From NCBI GenBank assembly GCA_046048295.1, contig JBJOGJ010000066.1, positions 1 to 16,241 of the forward strand: a stretch of DNA of 16,241 nt, in the 5' to 3' direction. The DNA comes from CBDCWA01 sp046048295. Its GTDB lineage: Bacteria > Pseudomonadota > Alphaproteobacteria > Rhizobiales > Hyphomicrobiaceae. Numbering within the stretch: position 1 is the first letter of the stretch; each line of letters begins with the position of its first letter. A model generated the notes under the pieces. The model had not been told where the DNA came from, did not search any database, and worked only from the letters and a program-made list of their open reading frames with translations. The position numbers were made by a program, and so were the translations under genes. Shown here in pieces: positions 7,298 through 14,315 of the stretch.

Positions 7298-7690
7298 CTA
7301 AGGATCCCACCCGCCGCTACCATAGGGGCGGGTGATGATCTCGAGCAGGTGGCCGTCGGTGCCTGGGAAATAGACGCCGCGGCCGCCATCGTGATGGTTG
7401 ATTTCGCCAGCCTTCTCGCATGCCGGATCGGCCCAGTAGTCGAGGCCTTTCGCCTGGATTCGGCCGAAAATTTCGTCGAATTCCGTCTCGCTCACCAGGA
7501 ATGCGTAATGCTGGGAAGCGATCTCGCCTTCGCTGTCATGGAAATCGAGGTTGACGCCGTTGCTCGTGACGATGACTTCGAATCCGCCCCACTGTTTCGG
7601 TGGGGGCAGGCCGAGAATTTCCGCGAAGAATTCTGCGGCCCGCTTCTTGTCCCGCGACCATACGATCGTATGATTCAACTCGATGGCCAT
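7298..7690 (-). CDS. VOC-superfamily (glyoxalase/dioxygenase fold) protein
   Basis: This 130-residue single-module protein belongs to the vicinal oxygen chelate superfamily, which includes glyoxalase I, extradiol dioxygenases and fosfomycin/bleomycin resistance proteins. Candidate metal ligands sit at His7 (ELNHTIV), His61 (SQHYAFLV) and Glu117 (GHLLEIITRPYG), and GVYFPGTDGHLLEI is the typical last-strand pattern. Reaction and substrate cannot be assigned. The ATG at 7690 is preceded by AGGAGGA at ideal spacing; an upstream in-frame start at 7723 has no comparable site. It is the last gene of the minus-strand run MFS - Rieske - amidohydrolase - VOC, 45 bases after the amidohydrolase stop, which suggests a role on an intermediate in the same pathway. 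Confidence 0.87.
   Translation of the reverse strand: MAIELNHTIVWSRDKKRAAEFFAEILGLPPPKQWGGFEVIVTSNGVNLDFHDSEGEIASQHYAFLVSETEFDEIFGRIQAKGLDYWADPACEKAGEINHHDGGRGVYFPGTDGHLLEIITRPYGSGGWDP
7308..7334. repeat. Inverted repeat inside the 3' end of the VOC gene
   Basis: CACCCGCC (7308-7315) and GGCGGGTG (7327-7334) are perfect 8-base inverted arms around an 11-base loop. The first arm starts 23 bases after the stop of TctC protein 3, so the hairpin could slow plus-strand transcription between the two convergent genes. No T run follows on either strand, so I do not call it a rho-independent terminator. Confidence 0.4.
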
Positions 7691-7735
7691 GGCTTCCTCC
7701 TGGCTGTGGGCCCGGTGGAGCAACGTTCCCGGGAA

Positions 7736-8956
7736 TCAATCCACCTCGGGAATATTCTTCACCACCTTCGTGTCGAGTCCGAAGAATTTCGCAGCGTTGC
7801 CGCCGAGGATGTTGCGCTTCGCTTGTTCGGACAGGAACGGGACGTCATAGATCACGCCGGGTAGGTCGAAGTCCCAGTGCGGGTAGTCGGACGACCACAT
7901 CAGCTGTGTATCTGCCTTGATCATCTTGAACGTCGCTTCGAGAATGCTCGGGTCCTCGGGCTTCTCCATCGGCTGGGAGGAGTAGTACATCTCACGCATG
8001 TACTCGCTCGGCTTGCGCTTCAGGGACGGGCATTCGGAAGTGCGCATCATGTAGGAGTGGTCCAGGCGCTGCATCAGCGAGTAGGCCCAGGTGAGACCGC
8101 TCTCGATCCAGAGGGTCTTCAGCTTGGGGAAGCGCTCCGGCATTCCGTTCACCACCCAGTTGGCCATGTGCACCATGTTGAACCACATGAAGCCGAGGGC
8201 ATGTACGGCGATGAAGCGGTTGGTCAGGGCAAGAGACTGGTCGGTCCAACTATAGGCGGCATGGAAGGAGAGGGGCTTGCCCATCTCTTCCATCAGCGCG
8301 TAGGTCTTCATGTACGCATTGTCATGCACGGGCTTGTAGCGCGGGCTCGTCACCATGAAGCCTACGACGCCCTTACGATCGCCGAATTCCTTGACCGTGC
8401 GATAGGCGGCTTCTGGATCGTTGAACGGGAGGTAGAGCATCGAGATGATGCGCGGCTCTTCGTCAAGTATGCGCTCGCAGAGCCAGCGATTGTAGGCTTG
8501 CGCCATGGCGCTCTCGATCTCGACCTGCGGATGCATGCCGAGGAACAGCATCGGCGTCGGGAAGAGGCAGGCATAGTCGACGCCCATGGCGTCCATCCAC
8601 CTGATCGTCGTGGCAATGTCGCGATGCTTTGCGTCGGCTGGCACCTCCTCGTACTTGCGCATCCAGTGGCGCGTTATCCGGCCCGAGATGTCCTGGTAGC
8701 CGACAGAACCCCCGAGGAAGGAGGCGCGGCCGCCGCGTGTGGCAGACTGTTTGGCCATCTGTTTGATGACCGGGCTCTCGATGTAGTCGAAGACCTGGTT
8801 GTAGGACTCGCTCTCATAGTGATGTGCATCGACGTCTACGATCAGGAAGTCCTGATAGTTGCGCTGGCGCGCCTGGCGCGCGGCATTGATCAGGGATTCG
8901 GATGAGTGGTATTTATCGAAACGGACCTCTCGGACCGGATTGACGGGCATGTCCAT
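7736..8956 (-). CDS. Amidohydrolase family 2 metal-dependent hydrolase/decarboxylase
   Basis: This 406-residue protein has the Amidohydro_2 TIM-barrel pattern of the ACMSD, gamma-resorcylate decarboxylase and related hydrolase group. The N-terminal metal motif is DVDAHHYE (41-48), a central FHAAYSW carries His232, and the C-terminal WSSDYPHWD (354-362) supplies the catalytic Asp357. NILGGNAAKFFGL (382-394) is the usual family ending. No signal peptide is visible, so it should be cytoplasmic. The start ATG at 8956 has GGAG eight bases upstream and lies 17 bases after the Rieske stop, so these two genes are almost certainly cotranscribed. Members either hydrolyse C-N/C-O bonds or decarboxylate aromatic acids; I cannot say which. 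Pairing with a Rieske ferredoxin and a VOC enzyme favours an aromatic or ring-derived acid, but that is inference. Confidence 0.88.
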   Translation of the reverse strand: MDMPVNPVREVRFDKYHSSESLINAARQARQRNYQDFLIVDVDAHHYESESYNQVFDYIESPVIKQMAKQSATRGGRASFLGGSVGYQDISGRITRHWMRKYEEVPADAKHRDIATTIRWMDAMGVDYACLFPTPMLFLGMHPQVEIESAMAQAYNRWLCERILDEEPRIISMLYLPFNDPEAAYRTVKEFGDRKGVVGFMVTSPRYKPVHDNAYMKTYALMEEMGKPLSFHAAYSWTDQSLALTNRFIAVHALGFMWFNMVHMANWVVNGMPERFPKLKTLWIESGLTWAYSLMQRLDHSYMMRTSECPSLKRKPSEYMREMYYSSQPMEKPEDPSILEATFKMIKADTQLMWSSDYPHWDFDLPGVIYDVPFLSEQAKRNILGGNAAKFFGLDTKVVKNIPEVD

Positions 8957-8973
8957 GATGTACGCTCCGCGTT

Positions 8974-9336
8974 CTATGCGATGAGGTAAATGCTGTCGCC
9001 ACGCTGGACGACGTCGTACTTCCGTAGCTTCAGGCGGCGGTCGCCGACACATTCTCCGGTTTCAAGATCGTATTCCCAGCCGTGCCAGGGGCAGACGAAA
9101 TGCACATCCTCCGAGAAGGACTGACCCTGGTAGGTGCGGTCCTCGGCGATGATGTCGACGACCTTGTTCATCATCACGCCCTCGCAGGCCGGACCACCCG
9201 AGTGTACGCATACGTTCGAATAGGCAAAGTACTTGCCACCCTTGAAGAAGACGCCGATCTCCCCGCGCTGGGTCTTCACGATGCGGCGGTCGCCGTCTTT
9301 CATCTCGGACGCTTCGGCAACCAGAATTTCGGCCAT
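8974..9336 (-). CDS. Rieske [2Fe-2S] ferredoxin-like protein
   Basis: This 120-residue soluble protein is a single Rieske domain. The two cluster-binding halves are CVHSGGP (Cys43, His45) and CPWHGWEYD (Cys82, His85), all four ligands present. The gap from His45 to Cys82 is 36 residues, about twice that of common Rieske ferredoxins, so a loop of roughly 20 residues (about 52-80) is inserted between the ligand pairs. Start ATG 9336 has AGGGAG upstream; the longer in-frame start at 9369 has no good site. Small Rieske proteins usually pass electrons to ring-hydroxylating oxygenases, or serve as a fused-out domain of nitrite reductase-type enzymes. No oxygenase or reductase subunit is adjacent, so its partner is unknown. 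It lies directly upstream of the amidohydrolase. Confidence 0.9.
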   Translation of the reverse strand: MAEILVAEASEMKDGDRRIVKTQRGEIGVFFKGGKYFAYSNVCVHSGGPACEGVMMNKVVDIIAEDRTYQGQSFSEDVHFVCPWHGWEYDLETGECVGDRRLKLRKYDVVQRGDSIYLIA

Positions 9337-9360
9337 GAACTGCTCCCTGGGCGTGTGTCT

Positions 9361-9428
9361 GCGGTCCATGACCGCTCAATTGTCTGCCGTGGCGGCAGCT
9401 TAGCGATTTTCGCAAGCGGCGCAAATCG
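9361..9428. repeat. Three consecutive stem-loops between the MFS and Rieske genes
   Basis: The 103-base gap between the MFS stop and the Rieske start contains GCGGTC-CAT-GACCGC (9361-9375), CTGCCG-TGG-CGGCAG (9384-9398) and CGATTT-T-CGC/GCG-C-AAATCG (9404-9428, one internal mismatch, 5-base loop). None overlaps another and together they fill most of the gap. None is followed by a T run, so they may shape mRNA processing or differential expression inside the operon rather than end transcription. In GC-rich DNA short stems also arise by chance. Confidence 0.4.
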
Positions 9429-9439
9429 TCTTGTCGGCG

Positions 9440-10735
9440 CTACATCCTGGTTCTCGCAAAGATCGGCTGCCAACCTTCCCGCCCGCTCAGTGCAAGCAGC
9501 AGGAATGGGACGACAGCAAAGAGTGCGGCGGCAACTCCGGCGCCCGGCAGGCCGTAGTAAGTGATGATCGGACCGGTGATGAGAGCGGAAATAACGCTGG
9601 AAATTGCCGCGAACGTATCCGTCAGGCCGATGGCGCGACCGCGGTGTATGGTCTCGGAATGATCGGCCATCATGGCCGTCGCGGAGACATTGGCGGCGGC
9701 CCAGCCTATGCCGACCAGAAAAGTTCCGATCGTGATGAGCCAGTAGTTCGAGAGGAAAGTCACCATTACCGCACCGAGGAGTGCGACTGCCACGCCTGGA
9801 TACATCACGCGTTCTCGCCCGACGCGATCGGCCAACCGGCCGAGAGGGATCGTGAAGGCGAACATGCCGGCGGTGTGGAACATGTGCGAGACGGCGATGG
9901 CGGAAAGGCTATGGCCATGATCGTGCAGGACGAGGGAGGTCAGTACCATGACGATCGACATGTTGCCCTGCGCGGCGGCGTTCGAGATGATGGCCAGGCG
10001 CGTGGGGACCTTGCGCAACAGGTCGATCGGGTGGAAGTCGGCGTATGAGGCTGAGCCGCCACGGCGATGGGCCGGCACGTATCCGGGATAGTAAGCCTGG
10101 AGGTTCATGCCAATGTGCTTGGGATCGGGCTTCACCAGCGTAATCAGCATCATGCCCGGTATGATCAGCAACGGCAGCAGCAACCATGGCATGGCTAGCG
10201 GTTCCCAGCCGATGCGCAGCCCAAGAATCTCGCCAAGGCTTATCATCGCGGGACTGATGAGGAGACCGATCAGCGGGCCGATCGCGATGTAGCCGAGGGC
10301 TTCGCCCCGCTGGCTTGGCGGGAACATGTCGGTTACAGCGACGCGAAGCTGCTGGGCGGCACTCATGCCCATGGCAAAGACCAGGAGACCGACGGAGAAC
10401 AATACCGGATCGCGAAGCAACATGCCGATACCGACGAGCAGCGTGCCGACGAATGCGATACTGCAGCCAAGGAGCACACCGGGCTTGCGGCCGTACTTAT
10501 CGGTAATCCTGCCAACCGGGTAGGCGACTGCAAAGCGGGAGAGGCCGATAATCGCCACCGAAAGGCCGGCGAGGCTCGTCGAGCCTGTCAATGCCAGGAC
10601 CATCAATGGTCCCAGGCCGTAGGCGAACTGCATTCCCGAGCCGACAAAGCTGTGCGCCAGCGTAATCAACGCGGTGTTCCGCTTGATGATCGGCGGGATC
10701 GCATGCCTAGTCGGTCGCCGGATTTGGTCGTCCAT
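9440..10735 (-). CDS. Major facilitator superfamily (MFS) transporter
   Basis: This 431-residue integral membrane protein has about twelve hydrophobic segments in two halves. The MFS loop motif appears as GRITDKYGRKP (75-85) after helix 2, and a second copy, GRLADRVGRERV, lies at the matching place in the second half; a polar central loop (KPDPKHIGMNLQAYY and following) separates the halves. The ATG at 10735 is the only sensible start; an upstream TTG at 10816 has no ribosome binding site and would prepend an arginine-rich segment. The site before 10735 (AAGGA, about 14 bases away) is weak. It is the first gene of the minus-strand run leading to the Rieske, amidohydrolase and VOC genes and may import their substrate or export a product. 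Direction and substrate are not readable from sequence. Confidence 0.88.
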   Translation of the reverse strand: MDDQIRRPTRHAIPPIIKRNTALITLAHSFVGSGMQFAYGLGPLMVLALTGSTSLAGLSVAIIGLSRFAVAYPVGRITDKYGRKPGVLLGCSIAFVGTLLVGIGMLLRDPVLFSVGLLVFAMGMSAAQQLRVAVTDMFPPSQRGEALGYIAIGPLIGLLISPAMISLGEILGLRIGWEPLAMPWLLLPLLIIPGMMLITLVKPDPKHIGMNLQAYYPGYVPAHRRGGSASYADFHPIDLLRKVPTRLAIISNAAAQGNMSIVMVLTSLVLHDHGHSLSAIAVSHMFHTAGMFAFTIPLGRLADRVGRERVMYPGVAVALLGAVMVTFLSNYWLITIGTFLVGIGWAAANVSATAMMADHSETIHRGRAIGLTDTFAAISSVISALITGPIITYYGLPGAGVAAALFAVVPFLLLALSGREGWQPIFARTRM

Positions 10736-10820
10736 CGTTCGGTTGCCGTTCCTTGGTGTTTCCCTTGCCGACCTCAGTAATGGCAATGCCGTCCTGTGAC
10801 CAGAAGGCTGCGGCAATCGT

Positions 10821-11789
10821 TCAGCGCATGTCGAGGCCTGAGAGGATGTTATCGAGCCCTGTGGTCAGGCGCCGCATGGCGGCTGGCAGGGAGGGGCCAC
10901 TGCATATGATGAGCTGCTGGGGCAGCGCCAGACGTTTTCGCATTGGAACAGCGGAGGCTAGGGCCGGATGGCCGAGCATTGCTTCACCCTGATCTGCAAA
11001 GTTGCCGTTCGTTTTTTCGGTGATCAGTATGTCGGGCTGCAGTCTGAGAATTGCCTCAAGAGAGACGCGACCAACCGATTGCACGTCGAGAGCCGTGGCT
11101 GCGTTTCTTACACCGACCTTCGCCAATAAGTCGCCCAGCAGGGTTTTTTCACCAGATACGAAGGCGCGGCGCTGCACCTGGAGTACAGAGATGTTATCGC
11201 CGCCGTCTTCGCGCCATTGTTCGGCACGTACCTGGGCTTGCGCCACTGATGCGCCGACTACTGCGACGAGGTCGTTGCCGCGTTTTTCCTGGCCGAGCAG
11301 GCGGGCGGCGCGGCTTATGTCAATCATGCCCTGTTCGACCGTATCGGCGGGGCCGAAGGTCTCGACGCGGATGGAGAAGTGCCGAAGCGCCTGCCGGAGC
11401 TCCGGCCGCGTGAAGGTGCCTGCGAGGACCAGGTCGGGGCGCAGTTTCAAGATCTCCTCGCTGGTTCCGCGCAGTCTATTATGCTGGCGGGCGCGGTCGG
11501 AATAATAGGAGTAGTCCGGATCATGGGAGAAGCGGCTCAGGCCGACGATCTGGTCAGGATCGGCGAGGGCGAGGAGCAGTTGGTCGGTGCAGACATTGAG
11601 CGAGGCAACCCGCGTTGGAGCGGCTGGCCGGGTTTCTGCGAACGCCCCGTCCGGGGCCAAGGTGAGTAGGTAAAGATTGAAAAGAGCTACGAGCATGCCA
11701 TGCAAGATGCGATGTGCTAAGCACGCAAGCAGCCGCCTCCCGGACAGCCGGTTGGGTCGCGCCAGGAGAATTTTCGAGTCATTCGCCAT
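10821..11789 (-). CDS. ABC transporter periplasmic binding protein, siderophore/cobalamin type
   Basis: This 322-residue protein is a FecB/BtuF-like (helical-backbone) binding protein for a metal chelate or corrinoid. After a long N-terminal region with a hydrophobic export segment (about 32-51, ending GAFA), the family pattern begins: RVASLNVCTDQLLLAL (60-75), IVGLSRFSHDPDY (81-93), EEILKLRPDLVLAG (111-124) and later EAILRLQPDILI. The ATG at 11789 has AAGGA nine bases upstream; the unusually basic 30-residue lead before the hydrophobic stretch makes a shorter start (ATG 11696) possible, but that lacks a site. It is divergent from the permease and ATPase genes, and its 5' end meets or overlaps the permease start. 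The substrate (iron siderophore, cobalamin or other) is unresolved. Confidence 0.85.
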   Translation of the reverse strand: MANDSKILLARPNRLSGRRLLACLAHRILHGMLVALFNLYLLTLAPDGAFAETRPAAPTRVASLNVCTDQLLLALADPDQIVGLSRFSHDPDYSYYSDRARQHNRLRGTSEEILKLRPDLVLAGTFTRPELRQALRHFSIRVETFGPADTVEQGMIDISRAARLLGQEKRGNDLVAVVGASVAQAQVRAEQWREDGGDNISVLQVQRRAFVSGEKTLLGDLLAKVGVRNAATALDVQSVGRVSLEAILRLQPDILITEKTNGNFADQGEAMLGHPALASAVPMRKRLALPQQLIICSGPSLPAAMRRLTTGLDNILSGLDMR

Positions 11790-12811
11790 TGAAACCCATC
11801 CTTAGCACCAAACTCGTCGCTGGGTTAACCTGTGCCACGGTTCTCCTGGCCCTGTTATCATTGACGCTCGGGCCTGCGGAGATCGGACCCGGGTCGGCGC
11901 TGGCCGCGCTATTCGGATACGGGGACGAGGCCGACGTGCTCATATTGCAACAGCTGAGGTTGCCGCGGACGCTGCTGGCCGCGATGATCGGGGCAACACT
12001 GGCGCTTTCGGGTGCGCAGCTGCAGGGCTTCATGCGCAATCCCCTCGCTGCACCGGACATTCTCGGCGCGCCGGGCTTCGCTGCGGTGTTCGCCGTGGTG
12101 CTCATCGTGAGCGGTGGGGCGGGCGCGTTATCCTTCGCGGTGCCCGTTGCCGCAGTCGCAGGTGCCCTCGCCTCGGTTGCGGCATTGCTGGCGCTTGCTG
12201 GTCCCCGGGCTGCCATTTCAACGATCATTCTCGCCGGGCTTGCATTGTCCAGCTTGGCCGGGGCCTTGATCGCCCTAGCCCTCAACCTTGCGCCAAATCC
12301 CTATGCTGCTCTGGAAATCGCATTCTGGCTGCTCGGTTCGCTTGAAGACCGTGGATTTCACCATATTGCCATCGCCACGCCCTTCCTGGCCATATCCTGG
12401 TTGCTGCTGCTATCCCATCGCCGGGGTCTGACGGCACTTGCGCTTGGAGCTGACGTGGCGCGTTCGAGCGGCATCGACGTGCAAAGGCTGCAGACCGCTA
12501 CCCTTGTCGGCGTCGCAGCCGGTGTTGGTGGTTCAGTTGCCGTTGCGGGCATCATCGGCTTCGTCGGGCTCATTACGCCGCATCTCGTCAGGCCCATGGT
12601 TGGCAACGATCCAGCGCGCGTTCATGTACCTGCCATGCTTGCAGGGGCCGCGCTTCTGCTCGCCGCCGATTGTCTGGTCCGGATTCTCCCAGCTGCGGGC
12701 GAAATCCACATTGGTGTCGTGACGGCGCTGGTTGGTGTGCCGTTCTTCCTCTGGCTGATCCTGGTGCACCGGGCGCGCGATCTCGTGCAACGGGCAGGTG
12801 GAACCGAATGA
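11789..12811 (+). CDS. FecCD/BtuC-type ABC transporter permease
   Basis: This is a highly hydrophobic inner-membrane permease of the FecCD family, 340 residues if started at TTG 11789. Family marks are RLPRTLLAAMIGATLALSG (57-75), QGFMRNPLAAPDILG (79-93) and the ATPase-contact region GIIGFVGLITPHLVRPMVG (254-272), plus a normal C-terminal end. The start is uncertain: GTG 11714 would give 365 residues but adds 25 polar residues with no ribosome binding site, while TTG 11789 gives the usual family length but its nearest GGAGAA is 18 bases away. The gene is head to head with the binding-protein gene and overlaps the ATPase start by four bases (ATGA). It should act with the binding protein and ATPase as one importer. 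Confidence 0.88.
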   Translation: MKPILSTKLVAGLTCATVLLALLSLTLGPAEIGPGSALAALFGYGDEADVLILQQLRLPRTLLAAMIGATLALSGAQLQGFMRNPLAAPDILGAPGFAAVFAVVLIVSGGAGALSFAVPVAAVAGALASVAALLALAGPRAAISTIILAGLALSSLAGALIALALNLAPNPYAALEIAFWLLGSLEDRGFHHIAIATPFLAISWLLLLSHRRGLTALALGADVARSSGIDVQRLQTATLVGVAAGVGGSVAVAGIIGFVGLITPHLVRPMVGNDPARVHVPAMLAGAALLLAADCLVRILPAAGEIHIGVVTALVGVPFFLWLILVHRARDLVQRAGGTE

Positions 12812-13593
12812 TGCTCAAGGTCGAAGGGCTCGAGGTAGCACTGGGCGGACGCAGGGTTCTCGATCAGATCACGTTCGAGGCCGCTCGGGGTGAACTGATC
12901 TGCCTCATCGGTCCGAACGGAGCGGGAAAGTCGACGTTGTTGCGCTCGATCGCAGGACTCGTCGAGTATTCAGGTCGAATCGAACTCGAAGGGCGCAGCC
13001 TTCGCCAACTTGCGGCGCGGGAGCGCTCAGGGACCGTTTCCTACCTGCCACAGTCGGGGGTCGTTCACTGGCCGCTTTCCGTGCGGGACGTGGTTGCAAT
13101 CGGCCGTCTTCCCTACAGTTCGAGCCTCACGAGCCTTTCGTCGCAGGACGAGCGCGCCATAGATCATGCGCTCGTTCTCGCGGATGCCAGTGAATTCGCA
13201 GGGCGCCTGATTACCGAGCTGTCCGGAGGCGAGCGGGCACGGGTGCTATTGGCGCGCGCAATTGCCGTCGAGAGCCCCATACTGCTTGCCGATGAGCCTC
13301 TGGCTGCGCTGGATCCGGAACATCAGCTCGGCTGCCTCGGCATCCTCTCCGATTTTGCTGGCCGCGGCCGCCTCGTCGTTGCTGCGCTTCATGACATCGG
13401 CCTGGCCGCACGTTTTGCTGACCGGGTCATCGTTCTGCAAAACGGAACAATTGCTGCGGACGGCACGCCATCGGACGTGCTCGACGAGGATCTACTGCAG
13501 CAGGTCTTCGAAGTTGAAGCCGTTCGCTTTGAACATGAAGGGCGAACGGTTCTGTTGCCGTGGCAACGAAAGCCCCAATCCCGTGACAAGTAG
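12808..13593 (+). CDS. FecE/BtuD-type ABC transporter ATP-binding protein
   Basis: This 261-residue ATPase has all the usual elements: Walker A GPNGAGKST (35-43), Q-loop YLPQ with Gln82, signature LSGGERARVLLARA (138-151), Walker B ILLADEP (158-164) and the switch histidine in ALHDIG (193-198). It is the cytoplasmic energy subunit of the importer formed with the FecCD permease and the divergent binding protein. The start codon overlaps the permease stop (ATGA at 12808-12811), a sign of translational coupling; a second ATG directly follows at 12811. The lead sequence is a modest CAGGTGGA. Nothing is missing or unusual. The family is certain; the imported compound is not. Confidence 0.93.
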   Translation: MMLKVEGLEVALGGRRVLDQITFEAARGELICLIGPNGAGKSTLLRSIAGLVEYSGRIELEGRSLRQLAARERSGTVSYLPQSGVVHWPLSVRDVVAIGRLPYSSSLTSLSSQDERAIDHALVLADASEFAGRLITELSGGERARVLLARAIAVESPILLADEPLAALDPEHQLGCLGILSDFAGRGRLVVAALHDIGLAARFADRVIVLQNGTIAADGTPSDVLDEDLLQQVFEVEAVRFEHEGRTVLLPWQRKPQSRDK

Positions 13594-13633
13594 CGCCGGA
13601 CGTGGCAAACCCTGAAGTGATCCAACTTTGACG

Positions 13634-13673
13634 GCGATCCGGTCATGCCCTGCGCACCCTCCTCCCGGATCGC
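13634..13673. repeat. Perfect 9-bp inverted repeat upstream of coxG
   Basis: GCGATCCGG (13634-13642) and CCGGATCGC (13665-13673) are perfect inverted arms separated by 22 bases, in the 111-base gap between the ABC ATPase stop and the coxG start. The repeat ends about 19 bases before the coxG ribosome binding site. It could be a leader hairpin, a regulator site, or a weak end signal for the transporter operon; no T run follows. An 8-base direct repeat TCCAACTT (13621-13628 and 13676-13683) flanks it. Confidence 0.45.
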
Positions 13674-13704
13674 GCTCCAACTTCGAGAGCCAGGAGAACA
13701 ACCC

Positions 13705-14310
13705 ATGAAGCTCAATGGCGAAAACCTGATCAATGCCAAGCCGGAGAAGGTGTGGGCAGCGCTCAACGATCCCGAGATTCTCAAGCAGGCGATTCCTGGT
13801 TGCCAGAGCCTCGAGAAGTTGTCGGATACCGAGTTCAAGGCGAAGGTCGGCATGAAGATCGGTCCAGTGCAGGCCACTTTCAACGGGCAGGTCGAACTCA
13901 GCGATCTTGATCCGCCGAACGGCTATACTATTTCCGGCTCGGGTTCCGGCGGTGCTGCAGGCAATGCCAAGGGCGGCGCGAAGGTCCGGCTCGAGCCTGT
14001 CGGCGACAACAGCACGCGGCTTACCTACGACGTAGATGCTCAGGTGACGGGCAAGCTGGCGCAGCTTGGCTCGCGGCTCATTGATTCGACGGCAAAGATG
14101 CTCGCCGGACAATTCTTCAACAAGTTCGAGAAGCTCGTGAGCGAACCTGAGGCCGAACCAGCGCATGAAACGACTGGGGCTACTGCAGGCGGAAACCATG
14201 CGGCGCGGGAAATCCGTTCGACCAATGCAGGCGGTGCACCGACGTGGGCGTGGCTGGTGGGCGCTGCTCTGCTGGCGATCGTGGCGACCTATCTCATCAT
14301 GGGCCGTTAA
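13705..14310 (+). CDS. coxG: CoxG-like protein (CO dehydrogenase subunit G family, SRPBCC fold)
   Basis: This 201-residue protein has the CoxG pattern: MKLNGENLINAKPEKVWAAL at the start, NDPEILKQAIPGCQSLE (21-37), KVGMKIGPVQATFNGQVEL (47-65), a glycine-rich GSGSGGAAGNAKGGA turn and the C-terminal part of the SRPBCC fold (LAQLGSRLIDSTAKMLAGQFF, 118-138). After a flexible linker it ends with one membrane segment, WAWLVGAALLAIVATYLIMG (181-200), as in CoxG proteins that attach the molybdenum hydroxylase to the membrane. The ATG at 13705 has AGGAG at 13692-13696. It is convergent with the MoCF/nucleotidyltransferase gene, with only five bases between the stops, and close to coxE, a context that supports the call. 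The structural CODH-type genes are not in the window. Confidence 0.87.
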   Translation: MKLNGENLINAKPEKVWAALNDPEILKQAIPGCQSLEKLSDTEFKAKVGMKIGPVQATFNGQVELSDLDPPNGYTISGSGSGGAAGNAKGGAKVRLEPVGDNSTRLTYDVDAQVTGKLAQLGSRLIDSTAKMLAGQFFNKFEKLVSEPEAEPAHETTGATAGGNHAAREIRSTNAGGAPTWAWLVGAALLAIVATYLIMGR

Positions 14311-14315
14311 CGTGC

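Noticed and set aside
7659..7672. Perfect 14-base palindrome CATACGATCGTATG
   Set aside because: It lies in coding sequence for the conserved start of the VOC protein, and about one perfect 14-base palindrome is expected by chance in 16 kb. It shares 11 bases with the 6125 inverted repeat, but I do not think this is enough for an operator call.
7877..8905. Plus-strand open frame of 342 codons
   Set aside because: Antisense to the amidohydrolase-2 gene, which carries catalytic motifs and good ribosome binding; the plus-strand product is His/Arg-rich with no family pattern.
10736..10816. Longer MFS start at TTG 10816
   Set aside because: No ribosome binding site precedes it and the added 27 residues are Arg/Pro-rich and unlike MFS N termini; ATG 10735 fits better.
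11690..11800. Cobalamin riboswitch for the ABC importer
   Set aside because: There is no room between the divergent genes, and I see no B12-box-like sequence there or in the 13594-13704 gap, so the importer should not be called a B12 system on this basis.
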